Source: Streptomyces griseoluteus (GTDB lineage Bacteria; Actinomycetota; Actinomycetes; Streptomycetales; Streptomycetaceae). From it: 64,000 nt of DNA. Positions 42,929 through 51,840 of this stretch are shown in pieces (the first letter of the stretch is position 1; each line of letters starts with the position of its first letter). The notes beneath the pieces were generated by a model. That model worked only from the letters and a program-made list of their open reading frames with translations, did not search any database and was not told the origin of the DNA. Where the stretch lies: NCBI RefSeq assembly GCF_004784465.1, contig NZ_SRRU01000008.1:359369-423368 (forward strand), read 5' to 3'. The position numbers and the translations under genes are program-made.

Positions 42929-43435
42929 GTGAAGAAGCCCACAGCAGGCGGCGCGGTCTCCACCGTGGCCAGCATGGGGACCGAGGCCCTGGACGCCGCG
43001 GTTTCAGTGGTCCGCCGCGCCGGCGAAGCCATCCGGTCGAGAACCTCCCACGCCGGGGAGACCGAGCACCGGTGGCACGTGATGACAGTGTGTGCGTCCG
43101 CCGAGGAGGTGGCGCCCGGCGGGAAACTGCCGGAGCCGCTCGCCCGACTCGGCGACGCCATCGACACCCAGCTGCGCCCCGCCCCCGGGGAACGCGGGAC
43201 GGAACTGGCCTGCCGACTGCACCACAAGGGGGATGCCGGCCAGCCCGACACCGCCGAGTCGGCGAACGGACACGACAAGGTCCAGGAACTGCGGACCGCG
43301 CTGCGGCATGCCAAGGCGCTGGTCGAGACGGGAGAAATCCTCCTCCCCGACCGGCCGTCGACCAACCGGCCCACGGTCACCGGGCGCCCGCTGGACAAAT
43401 TGATCGAAAAGGCCCAGGGGGAGGGACGGCTGTGA
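42929..43435 (+). CDS. Small companion of zinc alcohol dehydrogenase (SRPBCC-like tail)
   Basis: A 168-aa soluble protein. HRWHVMTVCASAEEVAP, PEPLARLGDAIDTQLRPAPG and the helical C terminus (ELRTALRHAKALVETGEILL, RPLDKLIEKAQGEGRL) resemble the shortened SRPBCC-like proteins found beside zinc alcohol dehydrogenases in actinobacteria. Role unknown; perhaps a chaperone or substrate-binding partner. GTG at 42929 has AGAAAGGA. The stop overlaps the next start (GTGA), so the two are co-translated. Confidence 0.72.
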   Translation: MKKPTAGGAVSTVASMGTEALDAAVSVVRRAGEAIRSRTSHAGETEHRWHVMTVCASAEEVAPGGKLPEPLARLGDAIDTQLRPAPGERGTELACRLHHKGDAGQPDTAESANGHDKVQELRTALRHAKALVETGEILLPDRPSTNRPTVTGRPLDKLIEKAQGEGRL

Positions 43436-44607
43436 AGGCACTGACCTGGCAGGGCACCAACGACCTGTCCGTCGAACAGATACCCGACCCCGCGATGCGC
43501 AACGAGCAGGACGCGATCGTCAAGGTGTCGCAGACCGTGACCTGTGGCTCGGACCTGCACCTGCTCGGCGGGTACATCCCGTTCATGCGGGCCGGCGACA
43601 TCCTCGGCCACGAATTCATCGGCGAGGTCGTCGAGACCGGACCGCGGGTGAAGCGGCACAAGGCGGGCGACCGCGTGGTGGTCTGCTCCTTCATCTCCTG
43701 CGGCCGCTGCTGGTACTGCAAAGAGGGACTCTTTTCCCTGTGCGACAACGGCAACACCAATCCCGGCATCACCGAGCACCTCTGGGGTTCAGCCCCAGGC
43801 GGCTGCTACGGCTACTCCCACGCCCTGGGCGGGTTCGCCGGCAGCCATGCCGAGTACATCCGCGTCCCGTACGCCGACCAAGGGGCCTTCCCGGTACCGG
43901 ACGCCCTGGACGACACCACGGCGCTGTTCGCCTCCGACTCGGCGCCGACCGGGTGGATGGGGGCCGACCTCGGCGGGGTGAAGCCGGGCGACGTGGTCGC
44001 CGTGTGGGGCTGCGGAGCGGTCGGCCAGATGGCCGCGCGGGCCGCGATACTGCTCGGCGCCGACCGGGTCATCGCCATCGACCGCCTCGAGTACCGCCTG
44101 GACATGACCCGCCGGCACGTCGGTGCGGAGACCCTGAACTACGAGAAGACCGACATCGACGCCGAGCTTCGCGAGATGAGCGGCGGCCGCGGCCCGGACG
44201 TGTGCATCGAGGCCGTCGGCATGGAAGCCCACAGCTCCGGAGCCCAGAATCTCTACGACCAGACCAAACAGCAGCTGCGCCTGCAGACCGACCGGTCCGC
44301 CGCCGTACGCCAGGCCATCCTGGCGTGCCGCAAGGGCGGCAGCATATTCATCCTCGGCGTCTTCGCGGGCTTCGTCGACAAATTCCCGCTGGGCGCGGTG
44401 ATGAACAAGGGCCTGACCCTGCGCAGCGCCCAGCAGCACGGCCACCGCTACATCCCCATGCTGCTGGAGCGCATGGAAAGGGGCGAGCTGAAGACAGACC
44501 ACCTGGCCACCCACATCATGTCCCTCGACGACGGGCCTGAGGGATACCACCTCTTCAAGGAGAAGCTCGACGGCTGCGTACGCGCCGTCTTCCAGCCCGG
44601 CCGGTAA
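43432..44607 (+). CDS. Zinc-dependent alcohol/aldehyde dehydrogenase
   Basis: A 391-aa medium-chain dehydrogenase of the glutathione-dependent formaldehyde dehydrogenase-like group. VTCGSDLHLLGGYI and LGHEFIGEVVETG give the catalytic zinc ligands, CGRCWYCKEGLFSLC the structural zinc, and VWGCGAVGQMAARAAILLGA the NAD motif. The same type often occurs near FdhA-like genes and may oxidise alcohols or thiol-aldehyde adducts. GTG at 43432 is coupled to its small partner. Confidence 0.9.
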   Translation: MKALTWQGTNDLSVEQIPDPAMRNEQDAIVKVSQTVTCGSDLHLLGGYIPFMRAGDILGHEFIGEVVETGPRVKRHKAGDRVVVCSFISCGRCWYCKEGLFSLCDNGNTNPGITEHLWGSAPGGCYGYSHALGGFAGSHAEYIRVPYADQGAFPVPDALDDTTALFASDSAPTGWMGADLGGVKPGDVVAVWGCGAVGQMAARAAILLGADRVIAIDRLEYRLDMTRRHVGAETLNYEKTDIDAELREMSGGRGPDVCIEAVGMEAHSSGAQNLYDQTKQQLRLQTDRSAAVRQAILACRKGGSIFILGVFAGFVDKFPLGAVMNKGLTLRSAQQHGHRYIPMLLERMERGELKTDHLATHIMSLDDGPEGYHLFKEKLDGCVRAVFQPGR

Positions 44608-44844
44608 TACGGGATCCCGGCGGCACAGGCCGTCGCAGGGAAACGCGCAGGTGCGCAAGCAGCACGCCTGCGCCACCCGTACTCGACTTCAAGTGCGCTC
44701 CAACGCCTAGAGTTCCGGACACGGACTCCGCCCGCGGATACGCCCTGCCGCCGAGAACCACGGTCGCGAACGGCGACCGAGAACGCGGCGGTGAGCACGA
44801 CCGATGACCCGGCCAGGCCGGTTCTCAGGACAGAGGTGAATCCG

Positions 44845-45588
44845 ATGAAGGTGCTGGTGACCGGCGGGACGAGCGGACTGGGACTCGCCATGGCCTCCGC
44901 CCTGGCCGCGACGGGAGCCACCGTCGCGCTGACCGGGCGCTCCGCCGAGCGGGCGGAGTCCGTCGCCGCGGGTCTGCCGGGGGCGATCGGCGTCGAGATG
45001 GACGTGCGGGACGAGTCGTCGGTGGCCACGGCCGTCGACCGAGCGTGGTCGCGGCTCGACGGCATCGACATGCTGGTGAACAACGCCGGCATCGGCATGC
45101 GCACGGTCAACCCGCGCTTCATGACACAGCCGCAGGGCTTCTGGGAGGTACCGCCCGACGCCTTCCGCGCGGTGATCGACACCAACCTGACCGGCTACTT
45201 CCTGGTCGCCCGTGAGATCACGCCACGGATGCTGGCGTCCGGCGGTGGCCGCATCGTCAACATCTCGATGAATCACTCGACCATGCGACGCGCCGGCTTC
45301 GTTCCCTACGGGCCGTCGCGTGCCGGCAGTGAGGCGCTGTCCCGGATCATGGCGGCCGACCTGCGGGACACGGGCATCACCGTCAACGTGCTGCTGCCCG
45401 GAGGCGCGACGGTCACCGGGATGCTGCCTCAGGACGTCGCCGCCGAGGGCCAGGGGTTCCTGAGTCCGGAGGTGATGGGCCCGCCGATCGTCTGGCTGGC
45501 CTCCGACGAGGCAGCCGGCGTGCATGACGAACGCATCGTCGCCGCCGAGTTCGGACAATGGCTGCGGGACCGGGAAAGCCGACAGTGA
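44845..45588 (+). CDS. SDR family oxidoreductase with atypical YxxxR site
   Basis: A 247-aa SDR. VLVTGGTSGLGLAMASALAA is the cofactor site, MLVNNAGIGM the NNAG motif and RIVNISMNHSTMRRAGFVPY the catalytic Ser region. The active-site motif reads YGPSRAG: the invariant Lys is Arg, so activity may be reduced, shifted or lost. The C terminus contains VHDERIVAAEFGQWL, fitting a 3-oxoacyl-ACP reductase-like length. ATG 44845 follows GAGGTG; GTG 44791 is an alternative start. Confidence 0.85.
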   Translation: MKVLVTGGTSGLGLAMASALAATGATVALTGRSAERAESVAAGLPGAIGVEMDVRDESSVATAVDRAWSRLDGIDMLVNNAGIGMRTVNPRFMTQPQGFWEVPPDAFRAVIDTNLTGYFLVAREITPRMLASGGGRIVNISMNHSTMRRAGFVPYGPSRAGSEALSRIMAADLRDTGITVNVLLPGGATVTGMLPQDVAAEGQGFLSPEVMGPPIVWLASDEAAGVHDERIVAAEFGQWLRDRESRQ

Positions 45589-45700
45589 GGACGTGAGCGT
45601 GCGTCTGGGCCCGGCCCCGGCTCTTGCGGCTGCGGCCGGCGTCGACGCCGATGCCCTTCACGTGGTCAGCTCCCGAGGCCGCGGACCGATGCGGTGAGCG

Positions 45701-46801
45701 TCAGTGGGACACTGTCCGACTCAGCTCGTGCGTGGGTACGCCAACCGCGTTCCACGCCAGCAGTACCGCATCGTGCTCCCGCGGACCGTAGGCGTCGGCG
45801 GCGTCCGCGGTCAGCCGTGCGAAGGACGTGAAGTCGGCGTCGCGGGCGAGTTCGCCACTGGTGAGCACGTCGTACCAGATGCGGCCGGCGCCATCCCAGG
45901 CGTGGCCGCCAAGCTGAGTCGCGGCGAGGTAGAGAGCGTGGTTGGGGATGCCCGAGTTGATGTGTACACCCCCATTGTCGGCGAAGGTCCGCACAAAGTC
46001 GTCCATGTGGGCAGGCTGCGGATCCTTGCCGAGCTCATCGTCGTCGTACGCGGTGCCAGGAGCCTTCATGGAGCGCAACGCGACGCCCTGAACTCCGGGG
46101 CGCAGCAGTTCCTCTCCGATCAGCCAGTTCGCCTCCTCGGTCGTCTCGCCCTTGGTGTACTGCTCGACCAGCGAACCGAATACGTCGGACAGATGCTCGT
46201 TCAGGGCTCCGGACTGGCCCATGTAGGTCAGGTTGGCGGTGTATTGGGTGACGCCGTGGGTGAGCTCATGGCCGATGACATCGGGGGACTGGGTGAAGTC
46301 ACCGAAGATGTGCCCGTCCCCGTCCCCGAAGACCATCTGCTCGCCGTCCCAGAAGGCGTTGTCGTAGTCCTCCTGGAAGTGAACGCTGGCATTCAGCGGG
46401 AGGCCGGCCCCGTCGATGGACAAGCGGGACAGCGTCCGGAGATAGAAGTCGAACGTGGCACCAAGGCCGTCGTAGGCATGGTTGACCGAGGTGTCCGGTG
46501 CGTCGGCCTCACCCTCTCCGCGTATGCGCCTGCCGGGCAACTCACGCCGGTGCTCGACGTCGCAGATGGTGCGGAGGGGATGGTCAGGGGCGCGCTTCGG
46601 CAGGGCGGCGGTTGGGCCGATCTCGGCCGTCAGCCTTCGTTGGACGCGCTGTGCCGCGTCGAGCGCGAGGGTGCGGCGGGCAGGCTCGTTCAGAGACGGG
46701 TCCTCTGCCCGGGCCAGCCGGTTGAGCAGATGCGGTGGCACGATCGCACAGTGCGCCGTGGCCATGGGCCTGGGTGAGAAGCCTCGGATGTCGTCGGTCA
46801 T
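45701..46801 (-). CDS. M4 (thermolysin-type) metallopeptidase, protealysin-like
   Basis: Zinc endopeptidase of family M4, 366 aa. HELTHGVTQYTANL gives the two zinc His and catalytic Glu; GALNEHLSDVFGSLV the third ligand Glu; GGVHINSGIPNHALYLAA the second catalytic His. There is no signal peptide; the short N-terminal propeptide contains IVPPHLLNRLA, like the PPSY motif of protealysin, so the enzyme may be cytoplasmic or exported non-classically. ATG at 46801 has CGGAGC; ATG MATAHCAIVPP 12 codons later is an alternative. Confidence 0.9.
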   Translation of the reverse strand: MTDDIRGFSPRPMATAHCAIVPPHLLNRLARAEDPSLNEPARRTLALDAAQRVQRRLTAEIGPTAALPKRAPDHPLRTICDVEHRRELPGRRIRGEGEADAPDTSVNHAYDGLGATFDFYLRTLSRLSIDGAGLPLNASVHFQEDYDNAFWDGEQMVFGDGDGHIFGDFTQSPDVIGHELTHGVTQYTANLTYMGQSGALNEHLSDVFGSLVEQYTKGETTEEANWLIGEELLRPGVQGVALRSMKAPGTAYDDDELGKDPQPAHMDDFVRTFADNGGVHINSGIPNHALYLAATQLGGHAWDGAGRIWYDVLTSGELARDADFTSFARLTADAADAYGPREHDAVLLAWNAVGVPTHELSRTVSH

Positions 46802-47297
46802 GGGATGTGCTCCGATCGGTGCGGTACCGCACCTCATCCGCGACGCTCGCGCCTTTCGCAGGTGGTGGTTCGCGTGCCGGCATCGGACCCGTCTGTCCGC
46901 ACTTGAAGCAGTCCCGTGGACAACAGGGCTGCCGGTCCGTCAGGTGGTGGTACGAGCCGCCGGCGCCTGCGGCGAAACATAAGGCGCGGCCCTCGCGATA
47001 CTGGGTACGGACACACGGCAAGGGGGTCGACAGGATCAGCTACCTGGAGAGCGTGCGCGTCCGCCGTGAGATGCCGTGGCGCGAGGACTTCTTCATGTCA
47101 AAGGTGGCCAACTGCTGTGCCGAGCACGAAGTTATCTCCTCGGAGGGAGAGGACGCTTCCGGTTTCAACGGGCGATCCATGCGCGCGCTATGCAACCAGT
47201 TTCCGCCCGTCACGGAAGGCCTGCAACTCGGCGTCCAGCAGCTCCGGGCCGTAGTCGCAGTTCACCGTCGGGCTGGCAGCGTGGGCCTGCGTGGCGC
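46802..47297. other. Gene-free region
   Basis: About 500 nt with no supported gene. A minus-strand fragment ending near 47194 reads NCDYGPELLDAELQAFRDGR then KLVA-stop with coding-like bias, but has no start and no recognised family; it could be a 3' stub. Confidence 0.35.
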
Positions 47298-48263
47298 TCA
47301 GCGCACCCGACCCCGTGGCTTCAGTGGCACGGACGGCAGTTCAGGCGCGAGCAGTCGGTCCCCCTCGTACCCCTTCACCTCCCCGAATCGCGACCCCCTC
47401 ATCCACTCCTCCCGAGCCCCCTCGATCTCCTCCTGGGTCCGCCCCACGAAGTTCCACCACATGATCAGCTCCTCCGCGAACGGCTCCCCGCCCAGCAGCA
47501 TGATCGAGGCGTCGGAGTCCGCGTGGAGGGGGAGGGACGTGCGGCCGCAGCCGAGGTAGAGCATGGAGCCCGGGGTGACGGGGACGCCGTCCACGTGGAC
47601 GGAGCCGGACATCGAGAGGACGCCGTACTCGAAGTCGGGGTCGAGGGGGAGGTGGGTTCGGGTGCCCTCGGCGAGGGTCAGGTCGGCGCCGAGCAGAGGG
47701 GTGTACGTCGTGCCGGGGGACGTCGTGCCGTCCAGGGTGCCCAGGATCACCGTGGCCGTCAGTCCCGGGGCCGTCACCGTCGGCAGGTTCGCGTGGTACT
47801 CGAAGTGCGGGTCGGTGTGGCGGTGTTCGTCCGGGAGGGCCACCCACAACTGGGCTCCGTGCAGGTAGCGCGCGTGGGGCTTCGGGCTCTCCTCGGAGTG
47901 GCTGATCGCCCGGCCCGCCGTCATCAGGCCCAGTTGGCGCGGGCGGATCGTCTGCAGACTGCCCGTGGAGTCCCGGTGCAGCACCTCGCCCTCGTGCAGC
48001 CAGCTCACCGTCTGCAGGCCGATGTGCGGGTGCGGGGGCACCTGCATGCCGGGCTCGTCCGCGATGTCGTCAGGCCCATAATGATCTACAAAAGCCCACG
48101 CGCCGATCATCCGCCGTCCCAGGTTCGGCAGCAACCGGCGGACCTCGGTGGACTCCCCGAGCTTCACCCTGCGAGGGCTCAGCAGCTCACGGACCGGCTC
48201 GGCGACGACAAAGCCACGGCCACCGCATGCGCTCGGCTCCGGCGCGAGGTCAAGGTTGCTCAT
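47298..48263 (-). CDS. Pirin family protein
   Basis: A 321-aa double-cupin protein of the pirin family. Cupin one includes WAFVDHYGPDDIADEPGM, PPHPHIGLQTVSWLHEGEV (His metal ligands) and LMTAGRAISHSEESP; cupin two spans residues about 185-290. Pirins include quercetinase-like dioxygenases and regulators; function here is open. ATG at 48263. Confidence 0.92.
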   Translation of the reverse strand: MSNLDLAPEPSACGGRGFVVAEPVRELLSPRRVKLGESTEVRRLLPNLGRRMIGAWAFVDHYGPDDIADEPGMQVPPHPHIGLQTVSWLHEGEVLHRDSTGSLQTIRPRQLGLMTAGRAISHSEESPKPHARYLHGAQLWVALPDEHRHTDPHFEYHANLPTVTAPGLTATVILGTLDGTTSPGTTYTPLLGADLTLAEGTRTHLPLDPDFEYGVLSMSGSVHVDGVPVTPGSMLYLGCGRTSLPLHADSDASIMLLGGEPFAEELIMWWNFVGRTQEEIEGAREEWMRGSRFGEVKGYEGDRLLAPELPSVPLKPRGRVR

Positions 48264-48309
48264 ACGGCCAACCTAGCGCTCCGCTCACCCGGCGGCGGGA
48301 CCGAGTCCC

Positions 48310-48655
48310 TCACTTCGTCCATTCCCGGCCCCTCTCAGCCGTGGCTCCCGGCGTCGGCTGGGCCGAGCCCCGCACCTGGTCCGGTCGCCGCCCCTTGCCC
48401 GCGTGTCCGGGGCGGAGTCCTTCACCCCGCCAGCACCCTGGCCCCTAGGACCGTGGCTTCAAAGGCCGACGGGGACGACTCCTCCACCCGGGCGGTTCGT
48501 CAGCTGCGGGCGCCCCGAGCCGAGTCCCGTGTCTGCCCGAGCCCAGTCCCTGACCCCGCCGGCACCTCGGCCCTCTCCGCCGTGGCTTCCCCGACCGCCG
48601 GAGTCGTACCCCTCACCCGGCCACGCGCTCTGCCGCAGGCCGCCCGATTCGCGCC
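48310..48655. repeat. Three diverged tandem copies of the ProC-like gene 3' end
   Basis: Segments starting at 48310, 48422 and 48551 (each about 70 nt) resemble the last 70 nt of the ProC-like gene (48656-48725). Translated on the minus strand in the matching frame, the gene ends EATTERARELAG-stop, while the copies read EATAERAEVPAG (48551), FEATVLGARVLAG-stop (48422) and GATAERGREWTK-stop (48310). Spacing is 112, 129 and 105 nt. The stretch has no gene of its own. Confidence 0.6.
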
Positions 48656-49441
48656 TCACCCCGCCAACTCCCGCGCCCTTTCCGTCGTAGCCTCCAACGC
48701 CGCCCGCACCGATTCCCCCACCCGATGCTCCCGCAGCGTGGCGATGCCCTCCGTGGTCGTACCGTTCGGGGTGCCGGCCTGTTGGTACAGGGATTCCGGG
48801 GTCACGCCCGGCTGCGACAGGAGGTCCGCCGTCCCCCGCAGCATCTGGCTCGTCAGCAGCAGGGCGTCGTCGGCGTCGAACCCCGCCGCGCGGGCGAAGT
48901 CCGTGAAGGACTGGGCGAGGTGCGCCACCAGGGCGGGGCCGCTGCCCGCGACCGCGGTGGCCGGGTCGAGGAGGGACTCGTCCCGCACCACCAGGACCTT
49001 GCCGATCACCGCCAGCGCGCCCTTGGCCCGGTCCACGACTGCGGCGGGGACCTGGTCGCCGGGGCAGAGAACCGTCATGCTCTGGCCCACCCGCGAGGCG
49101 AGGTTCGGCATCGCGCGGAGGACCGTGTCCGTGCCGAGCGCGGAGGCGAGGGCCTCCAGACGTACGCCCGCCATGACCGAGACGACCGTCGCCCGCGCGC
49201 ACGCGCCCTGCGGCAGGCCGTCCGCGAAGGAGTCGAACGCCTGGGGCGGGATGGCGAGGACGAGAAGGTCGTCCGGGCCGGGCTCGTACGTCGCCGTCAC
49301 TTCCGCGCGGCCGTCCAGGGAGGCCCGGTGTTCCGCGGAAGGTTCCACGACGACCACCTCGGCCTGCGGCATCCCGTCCATCAGGCCCCGTACGACGACC
49401 GACCCCATGTGGCCGGCACCGACGACGACGATTCGTTCCAC
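48656..49441 (-). CDS. proC: Pyrroline-5-carboxylate reductase-like protein
   Basis: A 261-aa NAD(P)-dependent reductase of the ProC family, expected to convert pyrroline-5-carboxylate to proline. IVVVGAGHMGSVVVRGLMDG is the dinucleotide motif; VVSVMAGVRLEALASALG and LRAMPNLASRVGQSMTVLC are ProC strand-turns; VAGSGPALVAHLAQSFTDFA and QQAGTPNGTTTEGIATL form the dimerisation and substrate domain. Streptomyces usually have another ProC, so this could be a paralogue. GTG 49441 sits 10 nt after GAGGAG; GTG 49450 is an alternative. Its 3' end recurs in the downstream repeats. Confidence 0.9.
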   Translation of the reverse strand: MERIVVVGAGHMGSVVVRGLMDGMPQAEVVVVEPSAEHRASLDGRAEVTATYEPGPDDLLVLAIPPQAFDSFADGLPQGACARATVVSVMAGVRLEALASALGTDTVLRAMPNLASRVGQSMTVLCPGDQVPAAVVDRAKGALAVIGKVLVVRDESLLDPATAVAGSGPALVAHLAQSFTDFARAAGFDADDALLLTSQMLRGTADLLSQPGVTPESLYQQAGTPNGTTTEGIATLREHRVGESVRAALEATTERARELAG

Positions 49442-49555
49442 AGCCGCCACACTCCTCGCTTCGATTGCCAGAAGTGATACCAAAAGGGGCGTTCCGGCCC
49501 CCGTACGGGCGACCACAACGCGCCGACCCGCTGCCCCGGCCGGTGCAATGGACGG

Positions 49556-50236
49556 GTGACCGCCGCCCCGGACGACTGCCTCGCGCGCAACGAGTGGATC
49601 TGCGGCGACTATCTGAGCAGCCGCCGCCAGATCCTCCTCGACGCGGTCGGGCAGCACCTTGAGCTGACCGCGCTGTCCGTGCTGATCGGGCTCGCCGTCG
49701 CGCTGCCGCTGGCCGTGCTCGCCCGCCGCTGGGGGTGGGCCGCGGGGCCGGTGCTCGCCGTCACCACCGTGCTCTACACCATCCCGTCCCTGGCCATGTT
49801 CTCCCTGCTGCTCCCGGTGTACGGGCTGTCCGCCACCCTCGTCGTCGCCGGGCTGGTGCTGTACTCGCTCACGCTGCTCGTACGGAACATCCTCGCCGGA
49901 CTGCGCGCCGTCCCCGAGGAGACCCGGCAGGCCGCGCGCGGGCTCGGCTTCGGGCCCGTACGGCTGCTGCTCACCGTGGAGCTGCCGCTCGCGCTGCCCG
50001 CCGCGATGGCCGGACTGCGCATCGCCACCGTCTCGGCCGTCTCCCTGGTCACCATCGGCGCCATCGTCGGCTTCGGCGGGCTCGGCAATCTGATCTACGC
50101 GGGCATGAACACCTACTTCAAGGCACAGGTCCTCACCGCCTCCGTGCTGTGCGTGCTCATCGCCGTCGCCGCCGACCTGCTCCTGCTGGGCGTGCAGTGG
50201 CTGCTCACCCCGTGGGCGAGGAAGGGCCGGACATGA
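49556..50236 (+). CDS. Glycine betaine/carnitine/choline ABC permease (OpuCB-like)
   Basis: A 226-aa inner-membrane permease of the OpuC/ProW type. About six helices; the cytoplasmic coupling loop reads EETRQAARGLGFGPVRLLLT, the EAA motif. VTIGAIVGFGGLGNLIYAGM is typical of quaternary-amine importers. First gene of a permease-permease-binding protein operon; the next start overlaps its stop (ATGA). GTG at 49556 has no clear ribosome site. The ATPase is encoded on the other strand at 51841-52995. Confidence 0.88.
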   Translation: MTAAPDDCLARNEWICGDYLSSRRQILLDAVGQHLELTALSVLIGLAVALPLAVLARRWGWAAGPVLAVTTVLYTIPSLAMFSLLLPVYGLSATLVVAGLVLYSLTLLVRNILAGLRAVPEETRQAARGLGFGPVRLLLTVELPLALPAAMAGLRIATVSAVSLVTIGAIVGFGGLGNLIYAGMNTYFKAQVLTASVLCVLIAVAADLLLLGVQWLLTPWARKGRT

Positions 50237-50904
50237 ACGTGCTCGGCTCCACCTGGGACTGGCTCGCCGACCCCGCCCACTGGTCCGGCGACGACGGCGT
50301 CTGGCACCGGCTGCTGCAACACCTGCTGCTCACCGTGGTCTGCCTGATCGTCAGTTGCCTGATCGCGCTGCCCGTCGCGCTGGTCCTCGGGCACCTCGGC
50401 AAGGGCGGCGCGCTGGCCGTCAACATCTCCAACGTCGGCCGGGCGGTGCCCACCTTCGCCGTGCTGGTGCTGCTCCTGCTGACCCCGGTCGGGAAATGGG
50501 GGGAGGGGCCCACCGTCGTCGCCCTGGTGCTGTTCGCGGTGCCGCCGCTGCTCACCAACGCCTATGTCGGCATGCGCGAGGTCGACCGGGGCGTGGTGCA
50601 GGCCGCGCGCGGCATGGGGATGACCGGGCGGCAGACGCTGGTCCGGGTGGAGGTGCCGCTCGCGCTGCCGATGATCCTCAACGGGGTGCGGATCGCCGCC
50701 GTCCAGCTCGTCGCCACCGCCACCATCGCCGCGCTCGCGGGCGGCGGCGGCCTCGGCCGGATCATCACCGCCGGGTTCAACCTGGCCAGCACCCCGCAGG
50801 TCGTCGCGGGCGCCATCCTCGTCGCCGTGTTCGCCCTGCTCGTCGAGGGCGTCTTCGAGGTCGTGGAACGGCTCGGGCCCGCCTGGGCGAGGGGCGGCCG
50901 GTGA
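50233..50904 (+). CDS. Glycine betaine/carnitine/choline ABC permease (OpuCD-like)
   Basis: A 223-aa second permease subunit. HLLLTVVCLIVSCLIALPVA is the first membrane segment, GVVQAARGMGMTGRQTLVRV the EAA coupling loop, and IAALAGGGGLGRIITAGFNL the conserved C-terminal stretch. Together with its upstream partner it would form the heteromeric channel for osmoprotectant uptake. ATGA overlap with the gene before and GTGA overlap with the binding-protein gene after. Confidence 0.9.
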   Translation: MNVLGSTWDWLADPAHWSGDDGVWHRLLQHLLLTVVCLIVSCLIALPVALVLGHLGKGGALAVNISNVGRAVPTFAVLVLLLLTPVGKWGEGPTVVALVLFAVPPLLTNAYVGMREVDRGVVQAARGMGMTGRQTLVRVEVPLALPMILNGVRIAAVQLVATATIAALAGGGGLGRIITAGFNLASTPQVVAGAILVAVFALLVEGVFEVVERLGPAWARGGR

Positions 50905-51839
50905 GGGCCCGCGCGGTGCTCGCCGCCACCCTCCTCACCCTGGCCGGCTGCTCCTCCGGGCCCTCGCTGGAGAACCGGGACGCCGTCACCGCGCCGCCCG
51001 GCGACAGCCACCACCTGGTCATCGGCTCGGCCGGCTTCACCGAGAGCGACCTGCTCGCCCAGCTCTACGCCCAGCTCCTCGGCCAGGCCGGATACCAGAC
51101 CTCGGTGATCACCGTCGCCAACCGGGAGCTGTACGAACCCGCCCTGGAGTCCGGGCAGATCGATGTCGCCCCCGAGTACGCCGCCACCTTGGCCGACTGG
51201 CTCAACGCCAAGGCGCACGGCGCCGACGCGCCCCCGGCCGGCTCACCCGACCTCGCCGAGACCATGAAGAACCTGCGCGCCCTGGCCACCCCGCGCGGAC
51301 TCACCGTGCTCCCGCCGGGCCGGGCCGTCGACCAGAACGCCTTCGCGGTCAGCGCCTCCTACGCCCGCCGCCACCACCTCAAGACCCTCAGCGACCTCGG
51401 CGCCTCCGGACTCAAGGTGCGCCTCGCGGCGGGCGACGAGTGCGTCAAGCGGCCGTACTGCGCGCCCGGTCTGAAGAAGGTGTACGGGATCGACATCACC
51501 GCCGTCGATCCCAAGGGCGTCGGCACCACCCCGGCCAAGCAGGCCGTGCAGTCCGGGCGAGACCAGATGGTGCTGACCACCACCACGGACGCCACCCTCG
51601 GCTCCTTCGGCCTGGTCCTGCTCGCCGACGACAAGCACCTCCAGAACGCCGACTACATCGTCCCCGTCGTCAACCGCGCCCGCGCCGGCAGCGAGCGGGT
51701 CGCCAAGGCGCTCGGCAAGCTCAACGACGTCCTCACCACGAAGGACCTCGCCGACATGAACCAGCAGGTCGACACTTGGCGGCGACTGCCCGCCGACGTC
51801 GCCCGCACCTATCTGAAAGACAAGGGCCTGATCAAGTGA
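50901..51839 (+). CDS. Osmoprotectant substrate-binding lipoprotein (OpuCC-like)
   Basis: A 312-aa lipoprotein. AATLLTLAGCSSG is the lipobox, Cys about residue 17. HLVIGSAGFTESDLLAQLYA, LYEPALESGQIDVAPEYAAT and GTTPAKQAVQSGRDQMVLTT are landmarks of the QAT/OpuAC-type binding fold that captures glycine betaine, choline or related compounds outside the membrane. Last gene of its operon; the stop lies 1 nt from the stop of the convergent ATPase gene. Confidence 0.9.
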   Translation: MRARAVLAATLLTLAGCSSGPSLENRDAVTAPPGDSHHLVIGSAGFTESDLLAQLYAQLLGQAGYQTSVITVANRELYEPALESGQIDVAPEYAATLADWLNAKAHGADAPPAGSPDLAETMKNLRALATPRGLTVLPPGRAVDQNAFAVSASYARRHHLKTLSDLGASGLKVRLAAGDECVKRPYCAPGLKKVYGIDITAVDPKGVGTTPAKQAVQSGRDQMVLTTTTDATLGSFGLVLLADDKHLQNADYIVPVVNRARAGSERVAKALGKLNDVLTTKDLADMNQQVDTWRRLPADVARTYLKDKGLIK

Positions 51840-51840
51840 C

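Noticed and set aside
42007..43779. 590-codon minus-strand open frame
   Set aside because: Runs through the zinc dehydrogenase and its companion, which have clear families and ribosome sites; only its 3' part near 42170-42380 looks protein-like and is noted as a possible remnant.
48310..48655. The repeats near proC as a CRISPR array
   Set aside because: Units are about 70 nt, strongly diverged and similar to the adjacent coding end; spacers are not uniform.
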